In this document: piece by piece, positions 1-9,629 of the stretch
Layout of the letters: each line of letters opens with the position of its first letter
Position numbering within the stretch: the first letter of the stretch is position 1
DNA from: Muribaculaceae bacterium
GTDB lineage: Bacteria; Bacteroidota; Bacteroidia; Bacteroidales; Muribaculaceae
Assembly (NCBI GenBank): GCA_017473615.1
Contig: JAFUKL010000007.1
Location: 1 to 61,812, forward strand
DNA length: 61,812 nt
Direction: 5' to 3'
Notes under the pieces: generated by a model
Seen by the model: the letters and a program-made list of their open reading frames with translations, nothing else
Told to the model about the DNA's origin: nothing
Database searches by the model: none
Position numbers and translations under genes: made by a program

Positions 1-1
1 T

Positions 2-193
2 ATGAACGACATCGACGACGGCTCAGTGGTTACAGCTTCCAAGCTTGTGGCTGCTAAGGTTGACGGCAGTGTACGTCAGGACTTGACCCAAGTGTCTTCA
101 ATGGCAATGTATCCTTCAGTGGCAGGTAACGGTTCGCGTATAGCATTCTCTACTCCTGACGGAGAATTGTTCATCATCAACGTTAACAAATAA
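2..193 (+). CDS. C-terminal end of a PD40/WD40-like propeller protein (5' partial)
   Basis: Only the last 63 codons lie in the window; the frame is open to the left edge, so the gene starts upstream. The visible part contains a PD40-type blade pattern, with a conserved YPS...GSRIAFST core followed by GELFII, as in TolB-like beta-propellers. It ends with TAA at 191-193, just before the next gene, so the two are probably cotranscribed. Which propeller family it belongs to, and whether it is exported, cannot be judged from this fragment. Confidence 0.6.
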   Translation: MNDIDDGSVVTASKLVAAKVDGSVRQDLTQVSSMAMYPSVAGNGSRIAFSTPDGELFIINVNK

Positions 194-207
194 TGGGAGG
201 ACGAGCT

Positions 208-3200
208 ATGAAAATGAGAAAAATTTTTGCTACAGCCGCTATGGCTCTTTGTGTAGCAGTTGCTTCTGCTCAAGTAGCTAAGGAAGATGTACGCATCTAT
301 ATCAATCCGGGTCACGGTTCTTGGGGACCTAACAACCGCCACATGGCTACAATAGGTCACAATCCTATCAGTACTGCTGATCCTGATACAACCGATTTCT
401 TTGAATCAAACACCAACCTTCGTAAAGGTCTTGCATTGCTTGAAAAACTTCATGAATATGGTGTGCCATTTGATAAGACCAAGAACCAAACCAACGAAAA
501 TCCTAATCGTATAGGTGCGGCACTTGACTTGACACAAAACCTTGTGATGAGTCACGTTAAGTGTGGTCCTTATCCTTACAGTACAGAAAAAGACCCTGAG
601 GGGGGGCATATAATTGCTGACCAAAAGAACGATTTTAACCGTACTCTTTCTGTTATTGCTGCAGAAGTAGAAGCAAACGACTTCGATATGTTTATCTCTA
701 TTCACTCAAATGCAGCAACTGATGGAAATACTGTAAACTATTTGTATTTCGCTTACGATGATGATTTTACAGGTAATGATAAAACTCTTTCTATCGAAAT
801 GAGCCGTTGCGGTTGGAATCATCGTATTCTTGACCGTCACACACAATGGTCTCACTATGATTATACCATGACTGCTGCCGATGTGGCTGCGGGTAAGGGT
901 AAGATAGGATACCAAGGTCTTGGTGTTCTGAATCACTCTGTTTCCGGTTATCTTGTAGAAGGTTATTTCCACACTTACCAACCTGCACGTCATCGTTATA
1001 TGAACTTTGATATGTGCCGTATTGAGGGTGTTGATTATGCTCGCGGTGTTGCCGACTACTTCGGCTGGGAAAAAGAAAAGACCGGTGATATCGTAGGTAT
1101 CGTTCGCGATAAACATGAAAAATTCTCCGATGCAGTTTATACTCCTAAGGCTGGAACATACGATGTTTACAAGCCGCTTAACGGAGTGGTCGTAAAATTG
1201 ATGAAGGGTGAAGAAGAAGTTGCAGTGGATACTACCGACGTAAATTACAACGGTCTTTTTGCATTCCGTAACGTAGAACCGGGCGATTACACAGTGAAAT
1301 TCTCTCATGCCGATTATAAGGCTGATTCGGTATGGACTACCGATAAAGCAGTTGAAGAAGTTGCAACTTCAATACCTGTAACTGTTAAGGCCGCTGTTAC
1401 TGCTTATCCTACTGCATTCCTTGAAAACGTAGCGTATGTTCCGGCTGCAGTGGTTTATGTAAACTATCCTGACTCTCTTGCTGATAAAGGCTTTGCTCTT
1501 GCTGATGAAATCAATATTGCAGGTACAGCTAAAACAGGTCTTGCAGAAGCGGTTGCTGGTAAGACAGTACGCCGTACAATTGTTCGAGATGACTATATGT
1601 ATGTTCTTGCTGTAGATGCAGAGAACAAACCGTATGTATATTTGTTTGATGTAAATACAGATGCTTTGGTTAAGACCTTGGGTACAACAGCAACAGTAGG
1701 TGATATACTTCCTCTATCTGATATTGCACTTACAGCTGAGGGCGTACTTGTAGGTATTAATAAGTGTAACCAAGCATACGGTGGTTCTAACAATGTAACC
1801 GCTTACAAGTGGGAAAACGGTGAAGATAAACTTCCTGAAGGTGAAGCACAAGTATGGTGGACAAATAACTTTGCCGGTAACTGGAGTAATGGTATCGCCG
1901 GTGAAACTATAACGTATAATGGTACTCTTGCCGATGGTCAATTCATTTATTCCGGCTCATCTACAGCCGGTGGTACAAGAATTGTTATTGCAGCTGTTTC
2001 TGAAGGACAATACCTTGGATATATGAGAAATAACCAAGATGGTACTTATTTGAAGACACAATATACAGGTGATACATTTAATATGATTTTATCACCAAAT
2101 GCGGATGATCAAATCATTTTCGATTCAGAAACAATAATGCCATTTGAAATCCAACTTAATCCTACTGATGTAGGTGTACCTACAATACTTGGACACATGG
2201 CTGAAGGTACAGTTGCTGTTGCAGCAAACAATGCTTCTTACTTCAAGTATGCAGGACATTCTTTGATGGCTGTTCCGGCTCTTAATGCCGAAGGTAAAGT
2301 TGAAGGTGTTAAATTGTTTGATATCACTGAAGGTATTGCCAATGCAACTGAAATCGTTCTTGCAGGAGCTTCTCTTGCTGAACCGGTAGAAGTTGCTTAT
2401 GCATCGGCTCACGGTGAATTGGCATTGACACTTGATGAACTTTCTGGTATCACCAAGAGTGCTGAAATAGAATTATTCTTGGTAGCTGATGGAAATGTAA
2501 CCAAGTTTACTACAGCAGGAGTTAAGCAACCTGTTTATAGCGGTGTTTATGCTTATAATCTTGCTGCCTCAGTTGCAGAAAATACAGCAACTGTTTCATT
2601 TAACTTGAATGACAAGTCTCACAAAGTATCGCTTGTTCTTACTCCGGTAGAAGAAGGAGCAGAAGAAGTAGTTTACGAAATGGGTGCTCTTCAAGCAGGT
2701 GCTCACTCTTATGAAGTTGATTTGACACAACTTGCGGAAGGTGATTATAATTGGGCTGTATCAGTAGCAAACAAGAAGATTGCTTCAGGTGACATGCTTA
2801 CTACAATGAATACTTGGGGTGCCTCCGGTTCTACTTATTATCGCGGTGGTGTTGCAGTAGAAACTAATCCTGAAAGTGAATACTTCGGTACTGCTTATCT
2901 TTCTGTAGCTCGCTCTAAAGGTATATTCTTGCTTGACCCGATGTATGAAGTGAAAGCAGGTGCTCCATATTGGGCAGGTTCATTTAATACAGGTAACAGT
3001 TCTTCTACATTCCGCGGTGCACTTTACAATGATAAGTTCTATGTGACTGACTGGAGTGACGCTTATCCGGGTATTTGGATTTTCGACCCTGCTAATCCTA
3101 CTGCTATCAATAATATCTTTGCAGGTGCTACAAATGATGGTAAAGGTAAATTAACTATCGACGGCGTAGCCGTAGGTGGTGGTTCAACAGGTGTTGCATT

Positions 3201-3957
3201 CACCGGAGAAGGTGCAGATCGTAAGATGTTTATCTATGTTGAAGATCTTCCTGAAGGAAATGGAGGTAATAAACTTTATCGTTATGATATAGGTGCTGAA
3301 GATACATGGGGTGCTAAGGAGCCTGTTCAACTTGCTGATGCTTCGGCTAAACTTGTGAACACTAATACGGGTATGCTCGGAAGTGCATTGCACAATGTGG
3401 TGTTCTGTTCACAAACTCGTTATTCAGGCTCTAATACAGCAGGTGTACCTGCATTCATTGTTATTGATGAAGAAGGAAATATAATCTTCAATAGTGCTGA
3501 CTTGGTTGAAACTCTTGACGGTTGTCAAGGTGGTGGTATGGCACTTTCTACCGACGAAACTAAGTTTGCGATTGTTGACGGTAGTGCATCAATCCAAGTT
3601 TACGACGTAGAGTGGAATGAAAATGTGCCTTCATTCACTCATGTAACTTCTATCCCGACTAAGGATCAAGAAATATGCCAGATGTCATTCGACTATGCAG
3701 GTAACTTGCATTGCATCAATCGTAAACATGGTTACTTCGTTCATGCTGTTCCTTGTGATGTTCGTGACGTTGTAACTCCTGCTAAGACAGCTTCTGTTCT
3801 TACCGGTACAAAGGCAGCTTCAGGAATAGAAGAAGTGGATGCTGATGCTAATGCTCCTGTTGAGTACTACAACTTGCAGGGTGTGAAGGTTGCTAATCCT
3901 GAAAACGGTATCTTCATCAAGAAGCAAGGCAACAAAACCACAAAAGTGGTTCTATAA
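208..3957 (+). CDS. Large secreted N-acetylmuramoyl-L-alanine amidase-like protein with T9SS-type tail
   Basis: The start is set at ATG 208 because GGGAGG at 195-200 sits about 7 bases upstream and a clean signal peptide follows (MKMRKIFATAAMALCVAVASA, about 21 residues); an in-frame ATG at 193 has no such support. Residues about 28-290 look like an Amidase_3 domain: INPGHG near residue 32, FISIHSNAA near 170 and a later YLVEGYFH glutamate fit the zinc ligands and the catalytic Glu. A small carboxypeptidase-regulatory-like beta domain follows (about 295-390). The next roughly 750 residues are repetitive beta-rich sequence that I do not recognise. The last 30 residues (YYNLQGVKVANPENG then GIFIKK) look like a short type IX sorting tail. 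The predicted role is cell-wall or muropeptide cleavage at the surface. At 1249 residues it is far longer than ordinary amidases. Confidence 0.75.
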   Translation: MKMRKIFATAAMALCVAVASAQVAKEDVRIYINPGHGSWGPNNRHMATIGHNPISTADPDTTDFFESNTNLRKGLALLEKLHEYGVPFDKTKNQTNENPNRIGAALDLTQNLVMSHVKCGPYPYSTEKDPEGGHIIADQKNDFNRTLSVIAAEVEANDFDMFISIHSNAATDGNTVNYLYFAYDDDFTGNDKTLSIEMSRCGWNHRILDRHTQWSHYDYTMTAADVAAGKGKIGYQGLGVLNHSVSGYLVEGYFHTYQPARHRYMNFDMCRIEGVDYARGVADYFGWEKEKTGDIVGIVRDKHEKFSDAVYTPKAGTYDVYKPLNGVVVKLMKGEEEVAVDTTDVNYNGLFAFRNVEPGDYTVKFSHADYKADSVWTTDKAVEEVATSIPVTVKAAVTAYPTAFLENVAYVPAAVVYVNYPDSLADKGFALADEINIAGTAKTGLAEAVAGKTVRRTIVRDDYMYVLAVDAENKPYVYLFDVNTDALVKTLGTTATVGDILPLSDIALTAEGVLVGINKCNQAYGGSNNVTAYKWENGEDKLPEGEAQVWWTNNFAGNWSNGIAGETITYNGTLADGQFIYSGSSTAGGTRIVIAAVSEGQYLGYMRNNQDGTYLKTQYTGDTFNMILSPNADDQIIFDSETIMPFEIQLNPTDVGVPTILGHMAEGTVAVAANNASYFKYAGHSLMAVPALNAEGKVEGVKLFDITEGIANATEIVLAGASLAEPVEVAYASAHGELALTLDELSGITKSAEIELFLVADGNVTKFTTAGVKQPVYSGVYAYNLAASVAENTATVSFNLNDKSHKVSLVLTPVEEGAEEVVYEMGALQAGAHSYEVDLTQLAEGDYNWAVSVANKKIASGDMLTTMNTWGASGSTYYRGGVAVETNPESEYFGTAYLSVARSKGIFLLDPMYEVKAGAPYWAGSFNTGNSSSTFRGALYNDKFYVTDWSDAYPGIWIFDPANPTAINNIFAGATNDGKGKLTIDGVAVGGGSTGVAFTGEGADRKMFIYVEDLPEGNGGNKLYRYDIGAEDTWGAKEPVQLADASAKLVNTNTGMLGSALHNVVFCSQTRYSGSNTAGVPAFIVIDEEGNIIFNSADLVETLDGCQGGGMALSTDETKFAIVDGSASIQVYDVEWNENVPSFTHVTSIPTKDQEICQMSFDYAGNLHCINRKHGYFVHAVPCDVRDVVTPAKTASVLTGTKAASGIEEVDADANAPVEYYNLQGVKVANPENGIFIKKQGNKTTKVVL

Positions 3958-4006
3958 AAAATGATAAGTCTTTAAGGTTCTGTAGAATCTTAATACTTAA
4001 CCGATA

Positions 4007-4044
4007 GGGGGTGCGTTCCGTCAAGGGCGCATCCCCATTTTTTT
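4007..4044 (+). terminator. Intrinsic terminator after the amidase-like gene
   Basis: A 9-bp stem (GGGGGTGCG at 4007-4015 with CGCATCCCC at 4028-4036, one G-U pair) is followed by seven T residues at 4038-4044. It lies about 50 bases after the amidase stop codon. Confidence 0.8.
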
Positions 4045-4072
4045 GTTATGTCAGGATAAATAAGTACCTTTG
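4042..4072 (+). promoter_or_regulatory. Bacteroidota-type promoter of rlmN
   Basis: TTTG at 4042-4045, a 19-base spacer and TACCTTTG at 4065-4072 match the -33/-7 pattern of the Bacteroidota primary sigma factor. The -33 element is built from the T-tract of the preceding terminator, so the two signals overlap. The rlmN start is about 29 bases downstream. Confidence 0.7.
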
Positions 4073-4100
4073 GGGCGCAAAAAAATAAGGATGTAAGGGT

Positions 4101-5120
4101 ATGAAGAAACCGTTGATAGGAATGACTTTGGCTCAGTTGAAAGAGGTCGTACTTTCACTTGGTATGCCGGGTTTCTCGGCAGGACAGATAGCCAAATGGC
4201 TGTATGAAAAGCGGGTGACGGATATAGAGGAGATGACAAACTTGTCGAAAGCCAACCGAGAAAAATTGGCTGCTGCATTCTGTGTGGGCAGATGTGAACC
4301 AAGCAGTGCCATGCGTAGCGTAGACGGTACGGTGAAGTACTTGTTTACCACAGCCGACGGTCTTGCTGTGGAAAGTGTTTATATCCCTGATGATGACCGC
4401 GCCACGTTGTGCATCTCTTCGCAGAAAGGATGCAGGATGGGGTGCCGATTCTGTATGACCGGCAAGCAGGGCTTTCATGGTAATCTTTCGGCGGCGGAAA
4501 TCGTCAATCAGGTGCTGAGTGTACCTGAAAGCGATACACTCACCAATGTGGTGTTTATGGGAATGGGTGAACCGATGGATAATTTCGATGAGGTGCAGAA
4601 AGTGCTGATGATTATGACCGAGAAATGGGGATTTGCGTGGAGCCCTAAGCGTATCACGGTGTCTTCTATAGGCAAACTCGACACTTTGCGCAGACTTCTC
4701 GATGAAACACATGTGCATGTGGCGATAAGCGTGCATTCTCCCTATCATGAAGAAAGACTCGGGCTTATGCCTGTGGAGAAGGCTTATCCTGTGCGGGAGG
4801 TAATGAAATGCCTTCGCAATTATGATTTCGCTCACCAGCGACGGTTGTCGGTGGAATATATAATGTGGAACGGACTTAACGATGATGATGTGCATGCTCA
4901 GGCTCTTGTGGACTTGCTTGCAGGAACAGGGTCGCGTGTGAATCTTATCCGCTTTCATGCTATTCCGGGTGTAAATCTGAAAACAACCGACGAACAGAGA
5001 ATGACGGCTTTCAGGGATTATCTCAACCGTAAGGGTGTACTTGCCACAATACGGCGAAGCCGAGGTGAGGATATTATGGCGGCTTGCGGCATGCTTGCCG
5101 GAAAGGTGAATAAAGGGTGA
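4101..5120 (+). CDS. rlmN: 23S rRNA (adenine-C2)-methyltransferase RlmN
   Basis: This is a radical SAM enzyme that methylates C2 of A2503 in 23S rRNA (and A37 in some tRNAs) in the cytoplasm. The cluster CRMGCRFC (CxxxCxxC) near residue 112 binds the 4Fe-4S cluster. VFMGMGEPMDN is the family GEP motif, RRLSVEYIMWNGLND is typical of the core, and the C-terminal AACGML supplies the conserved second catalytic cysteine. At 339 residues the length is normal. It has its own promoter. The secreted nuclease gene follows after about 36 bases and may be read from the same transcript. Confidence 0.95.
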   Translation: MKKPLIGMTLAQLKEVVLSLGMPGFSAGQIAKWLYEKRVTDIEEMTNLSKANREKLAAAFCVGRCEPSSAMRSVDGTVKYLFTTADGLAVESVYIPDDDRATLCISSQKGCRMGCRFCMTGKQGFHGNLSAAEIVNQVLSVPESDTLTNVVFMGMGEPMDNFDEVQKVLMIMTEKWGFAWSPKRITVSSIGKLDTLRRLLDETHVHVAISVHSPYHEERLGLMPVEKAYPVREVMKCLRNYDFAHQRRLSVEYIMWNGLNDDDVHAQALVDLLAGTGSRVNLIRFHAIPGVNLKTTDEQRMTAFRDYLNRKGVLATIRRSRGEDIMAACGMLAGKVNKG

Positions 5121-5156
5121 TGTTCAATAATAGGTAATAAAGAGTTGAAATATATT

Positions 5157-7550
5157 ATGATGAAAAGAGCTATATTTACGGTTATATGTGTAATAGGGGT
5201 GCTGACTATGTATGCGGCAGCTCCTACCGGATATTATGCAGGTGCGCAAGGCAAAAACAAAGGCGCATTGCTTGCAGCCCTTGAAGATATTGTAGGCGAA
5301 CACACTACTTTGGGTTATGGCGACCTGTGGGATTTGTTTTACGAAAGTGATGTGACTTCGGAAGGGTATATTTGGGATATGTATTCCACTTCAAAATATA
5401 CGCCGGGGAAGAATCAGTGCGGAAATTATACAAGTATAGGTGATTGTTACAACCGCGAGCATTCCATGCCTAAGAGTTGGTTTGACGACCAATCGCCTAT
5501 GTATAGCGATGCTTTTCATCTTTATCCCACCGATGGAAAGGTTAACGGACAGCGCAGCAATTATCCCTTCGGGGAGTGTGCCAACGGCAGCTATGTGTCT
5601 TCAAACGGTGGCGTGAAAGCTCTCGGACGTTTGGGTACTTCCACTTTCTCGGGATATAGCGGAACGGTGTTTGAACCCGATGATCAATATAAGGGTGATT
5701 TTGCCCGTTCCTATTTCTATATGGCAGCGGCATATAACAGCCACATCGATGAATGGAACAGTGCGCAGCTTGCGGGTAACAGTTATCCGTGTTTCAGCGC
5801 ATGGAGCGTAAATCTTCTTATGAAATGGCATCGAGAAGACCCCGTGAGCCAAAAAGAAACGAATAGAAATGAAGTGGTGTATAAATGGCAGGGAAACAGA
5901 AATCCGTTTATCGATCATCCCGAACTTGCCGAATACGTGTGGGGAACAAAGACCGGTGAAGGATGGATGCCGGGAGGTACGTCCTCTGATCCTATTATAA
6001 TAAATCCCGATGCTAACGAGACGTATGATTGCGGTGTGGTGTCAAAGGGTAGAACGACATCGATAAATATTCCGTTGCAGACTACCGGGATTACTGAAGA
6101 ATTGACGGTGAGAGTGCAAAACACCAATTTCTCGGTAACGCCTGACGAGGTGTCGGTAGCAGATGCGAAAGTGGGAATATCGTTGACTTTGACATATTCA
6201 CCCAAGGATACAGGAGTGCATACTGCAACGCTTGAAATCTATAACGGGGAAGTGGGCGTTGAAGTGTCGGTGAAAGGTGAGTGTGTGAACGGTATTCCGG
6301 CACAAGATGCCACTGATGTGACTTTTGAGGGATTCACGGCTCATTGGACCGACGTCGACGGCGGAGCGACATATAAATTCACCTTGTTTGAGGATGACGG
6401 AACTACTGTGGTTGCAGGCTATCCGGTAGATGTGCTTTCAAGTGAGCAGAAATACACTGTGACAGGACTTGATTATGAGCGCGTGTATTATTATCGCTTG
6501 TCTTGCGATGACCGTGTGTCAAATATGGTGAAAGTGACTACAGCCTCACCGCATCGCATTCTTGCATTCTCCAATGTCCCTGAAGGAGGACTGAAATTCA
6601 GTGCATATCCCGATATGGCATCGGCTATACAGGAAATGAGTATATATACCGAATATATCACCGAGAAAATCAATGTTTCGGTTACGGGTGAGTTTGAGTT
6701 GAGTATGGATAATTCCAACTGGTCGCAATCCATAGGAGATATAGACCCTGAAGGTGAAACGTTCTTCGTGAGAATGAAAGCTGTTGCAGCAGAAGGCTCA
6801 TATCAGGGTGTGCTGTCGCTAAGCACTTCGAGTATGGACGGAGAAGAACTTGATTTGACGGGAAGCGTGGCTGCACCGCGTTCATTCCTTGAGGATTTTG
6901 AGGAAATGAGTTGTTCAAGTTATTATACCGGAACCGTACAAGGAACGGCTTGTACATGGAAAGTAGGACAGATGTACCTTGGAACGACTGCAGCGCAGGA
7001 TTATATGCACGGAACGCAATGCGCCCGAATCAAAAAAGGCGGATATATTGAAATGGCAGAGGATAAACCGAACGGAATAGGAACGTTGTCGTTCTATGCC
7101 CGTCCATTCTCTAATGATGCCGATGCCGAAGTCGCAGTATCCTATTCGAGTGACGGCGGTGTGTCTTGGAGTGTAATAGCGTCACCTGTGATAACGATCG
7201 GAAACGACGGCATGACGGAATATTCCTATACGGTGAATACTACCGGAAAAGTGAGAGTTAAATTTGAGGTGAATACGGGTAAACGCTTATGTATAGATGA
7301 TGTGGCTATCAGCGATTATGTTACAGCATCGGGAGTTGAACAATTGGAGACATGGCAGTGGATGGCTTATTCGGTTGCCGGTGGAATCATGATAGACACA
7401 CCTATGTCAATGGACGTGGAAATCTACTCGATGGAGGCGGTGAAAGTTTATGGCTCACAAGTATCGGCAGGGAAGACCGTAGTACCATTGGAAAAGGGTG
7501 TCTATATAGTGCTTGGAGAAGATAAAGCTAAAAAAGTTATAGTGAAATAA
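5157..7550 (+). CDS. Secreted endonuclease I family nuclease with T9SS-type C-terminus
   Basis: The N-terminal signal peptide (MMKRAIFTVICVIGVLTMYAAA) is best reached from ATG 5157 or 5160; a TTG at 5145 is in frame but less likely. Residues about 25-270 form an endonuclease I (EndA/NucM-like) domain: CYNREHSMPKSWF carries the catalytic His, and SDAFHLYPTDGKVNGQRSN is the metal-binding signature. Several beta-sandwich segments follow, including one fibronectin-III-like stretch around residues 375-460. The last 75 residues (VEIYSMEAVKVYG... then GVYIVLG...KVIVK) resemble a type IX secretion CTD. It likely degrades extracellular DNA or RNA at the cell surface. The length of about 797 residues exceeds the catalytic family because of the accessory domains. 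Confidence 0.85.
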   Translation: MMKRAIFTVICVIGVLTMYAAAPTGYYAGAQGKNKGALLAALEDIVGEHTTLGYGDLWDLFYESDVTSEGYIWDMYSTSKYTPGKNQCGNYTSIGDCYNREHSMPKSWFDDQSPMYSDAFHLYPTDGKVNGQRSNYPFGECANGSYVSSNGGVKALGRLGTSTFSGYSGTVFEPDDQYKGDFARSYFYMAAAYNSHIDEWNSAQLAGNSYPCFSAWSVNLLMKWHREDPVSQKETNRNEVVYKWQGNRNPFIDHPELAEYVWGTKTGEGWMPGGTSSDPIIINPDANETYDCGVVSKGRTTSINIPLQTTGITEELTVRVQNTNFSVTPDEVSVADAKVGISLTLTYSPKDTGVHTATLEIYNGEVGVEVSVKGECVNGIPAQDATDVTFEGFTAHWTDVDGGATYKFTLFEDDGTTVVAGYPVDVLSSEQKYTVTGLDYERVYYYRLSCDDRVSNMVKVTTASPHRILAFSNVPEGGLKFSAYPDMASAIQEMSIYTEYITEKINVSVTGEFELSMDNSNWSQSIGDIDPEGETFFVRMKAVAAEGSYQGVLSLSTSSMDGEELDLTGSVAAPRSFLEDFEEMSCSSYYTGTVQGTACTWKVGQMYLGTTAAQDYMHGTQCARIKKGGYIEMAEDKPNGIGTLSFYARPFSNDADAEVAVSYSSDGGVSWSVIASPVITIGNDGMTEYSYTVNTTGKVRVKFEVNTGKRLCIDDVAISDYVTASGVEQLETWQWMAYSVAGGIMIDTPMSMDVEIYSMEAVKVYGSQVSAGKTVVPLEKGVYIVLGEDKAKKVIVK

Positions 7551-7602
7551 AGCGAAATCAGGCAAAAATGCGTAAATTCGCCGAATATTATAAAATTGAT
7601 TA

Positions 7603-8712
7603 ATGGCTGACGATAGAAAAATAAGAGTTGGAATAACCCACGGGGACACCAACGGAATAGGATATGAAGTGATTTTGAAAACACTTTCATGTCCTCAATT
7701 GACCGAACTTTGTACGCCGGTGCTTTATGGCTCGGCTAAAATAGCGACATATCACAGAAAAGCTCTCGATATGCCGGGGCTTAACTTCAACGTCCTGCAA
7801 GATGCCGGCGGTGTGAAGGATAACATGAATAACTTCGTGGATGTAATCAAGGACGAGGTGAAGATAGAACTCGGACAACCCTCCAAGGCTGCCGGAGATG
7901 CGGCATTTGCAGTGCTTGAACGTGCAGTAGCCGACTTGCAAGAAGGTAAGATAGACGTTTTGGTTACCGCTCCGATAAATAAGAATACAATTCAAGGTGA
8001 AGGATTCAATTTCCCGGGACATACGGAATATTTGGCGGCAGTTGCGGGTGAGGAGTGTAAACCACTTATGATATTGTTTAATGACCGCGTGAAAGTGGCA
8101 CTTGTGACAACGCATCTGCCTATTTCGGAAGTGCCGGGAGCTGTAACCAAAGAGGCTGTGTTGGAAAAACTTGAATTGTTCAGTGATTCGCTAAAACGCG
8201 ATTTCGGTATCGTGTATCCTCGTATTGCCGTTTTGGGGCTGAATCCTCATTCCGGTGACGGCGGTTTGTTGGGTAAAGAAGAGCAGGAAGTAATAATACC
8301 TGCAATAGAAGAGGCTAACGACAGGAGAATATCATGTTTCGGACCTTATGCCGCCGATGGATTTTTCGGCAGTTGCCAATATGAGCATTTCGACGGAGTT
8401 CTTGCCATGTATCATGACCAAGGGCTTGCTCCGTTGAAGACTATGGGTATGGAAAACGGTGTAAACTATACAGCCGGTCTGCCTTTTGTTCGCACATCTC
8501 CCGACCACGGTACGGGCTATGATATAGCCGGCAAGAATCTTGCCGATGAATCTTCATTGCGGGAAGCTGTTTATCAGGCTATAGACATATACCGCAACAG
8601 AGAACGCTACAATGAAATGACGAGTAACCCGCTACGTCGCCAATATGTCAATAAAGGAGCCGATAATGTTGTGCTTGATTTGACTAAGGTGGAGGATGAG
8701 GATACTCATTGA
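7603..8712 (+). CDS. pdxA: 4-hydroxythreonine-4-phosphate dehydrogenase PdxA
   Basis: PdxA oxidises 4-phosphohydroxy-L-threonine in pyridoxal 5'-phosphate synthesis. The N-terminus GITHGDTNGIGYEV, the metal-site sequence PGHTEYLA, and the C-terminal YHDQGLAPLKTM and FVRTSPDHGTGYDIAG are all diagnostic. The 369-residue length is slightly above the 330-residue enterobacterial form, which is usual in this phylum. It heads a short same-strand run with the ATP-grasp gene (21-base gap) and the GtrA gene. A pdxJ partner is not in the window. Confidence 0.93.
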   Translation: MADDRKIRVGITHGDTNGIGYEVILKTLSCPQLTELCTPVLYGSAKIATYHRKALDMPGLNFNVLQDAGGVKDNMNNFVDVIKDEVKIELGQPSKAAGDAAFAVLERAVADLQEGKIDVLVTAPINKNTIQGEGFNFPGHTEYLAAVAGEECKPLMILFNDRVKVALVTTHLPISEVPGAVTKEAVLEKLELFSDSLKRDFGIVYPRIAVLGLNPHSGDGGLLGKEEQEVIIPAIEEANDRRISCFGPYAADGFFGSCQYEHFDGVLAMYHDQGLAPLKTMGMENGVNYTAGLPFVRTSPDHGTGYDIAGKNLADESSLREAVYQAIDIYRNRERYNEMTSNPLRRQYVNKGADNVVLDLTKVEDEDTH

Positions 8713-8733
8713 GGAATAATAAAATATAAGGGA

Positions 8734-9603
8734 ATGTCGGAAGTGAAGATTGCAGGCGTGATGCGTGCGGGAGCTTATTCTCCCAATCATATAGGAAACG
8801 ATGCGGCTATATTCAATGCCACGGCTGAACAGTTGCGCAAGCGCGGTTTTGTCGTGAATGTATATAGTGAGGAAAAATTTAAGTCGTGTGAAATAACCGA
8901 AGATGTGATTTTGAACATGTGTCGTGATTCGGAATCCATATCCAAACTGCAACAACTTGAGGATAGCGGTAAGTTGGTGATAAATTCCGGCTATGGCATA
9001 GAGAATTGTACCCGCGAGCGTATGGCACGTATATTGCTTGGAAGCGGCATTCCTTATCCCGAAAGCATAATAGTGAACACCGATGAGAGCGTGAAGGAGA
9101 TGCTTGAGCGCACCGGCATGAATAATTGTTGGGTGAAATGTGGCGGACATTCGCAGCATAAGGAGGATGTAAGCTATGCTCGCAATCGTAACGAGGCACA
9201 AGAAGTTTTGCAAGAATATTTCTATAGGGGAATAAAACGTGCCGTTATCAACAGACATCTTGCCGGAGATTTGATAAAATTCTACGGAGTGAGAGGAACA
9301 CCGTTCTTTTATTGGTTTTATCCGTTTGAGACCGGACATGTGATGCAAGGATATGGTGCCGAGGTGACACCGGTGAAAGGCATCAAGCTTGATGAAGAAC
9401 TGCTGAAATCGTATTGTCGGGAGGCTTGCGAAGAATTGAATGTTGTGGTGTATGGCGGAGATTGCATTGTTTCACCTGAAGGTAAAATCACCATCATAGA
9501 CTTCAATGACTGGCCGAGTTTTGCTCCGTGTAGCAATGAGGCTGCCCCATATATAGCAAAAAGTGTTCTTGCATCGGTTAAGGAATTCATGTCGAAGCGT
9601 TGA
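8734..9603 (+). CDS. ATP-grasp fold protein of unknown substrate
   Basis: This 289-residue protein has features of an ATP-grasp ligase: an N-terminal Rossmann-like part (KIAGVMRAGAYSPNH), a central VKCGGHSQH segment where the ATP-binding lysine would lie, and the C-terminal ITIIDFNDWPSFAPC, where Asp and Asn would bind Mg. By family it would join an acid to an amine or thiol using ATP. The substrate cannot be read from the sequence. It is tightly placed between pdxA and the GtrA gene. No signal peptide is visible, so it should be cytoplasmic. Confidence 0.65.
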   Translation: MSEVKIAGVMRAGAYSPNHIGNDAAIFNATAEQLRKRGFVVNVYSEEKFKSCEITEDVILNMCRDSESISKLQQLEDSGKLVINSGYGIENCTRERMARILLGSGIPYPESIIVNTDESVKEMLERTGMNNCWVKCGGHSQHKEDVSYARNRNEAQEVLQEYFYRGIKRAVINRHLAGDLIKFYGVRGTPFFYWFYPFETGHVMQGYGAEVTPVKGIKLDEELLKSYCREACEELNVVVYGGDCIVSPEGKITIIDFNDWPSFAPCSNEAAPYIAKSVLASVKEFMSKR

Positions 9604-9629
9604 TACGCATAGTGTCGTCGGAGATATAA

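Noticed and set aside
706-1308. 200-codon open frame on the reverse strand
   Set aside because: Antisense to the amidase domain, whose motifs are clear; no start signal or motif.
4155-4958. 267-codon open frame on the reverse strand
   Set aside because: It lies wholly within rlmN, reads as His/Arg-rich shadow sequence without motifs, and rlmN has all its catalytic residues.
8632-9348. 238-codon open frame on the reverse strand
   Set aside because: It overlaps pdxA and the ATP-grasp gene in antisense and shows no recognisable protein pattern.
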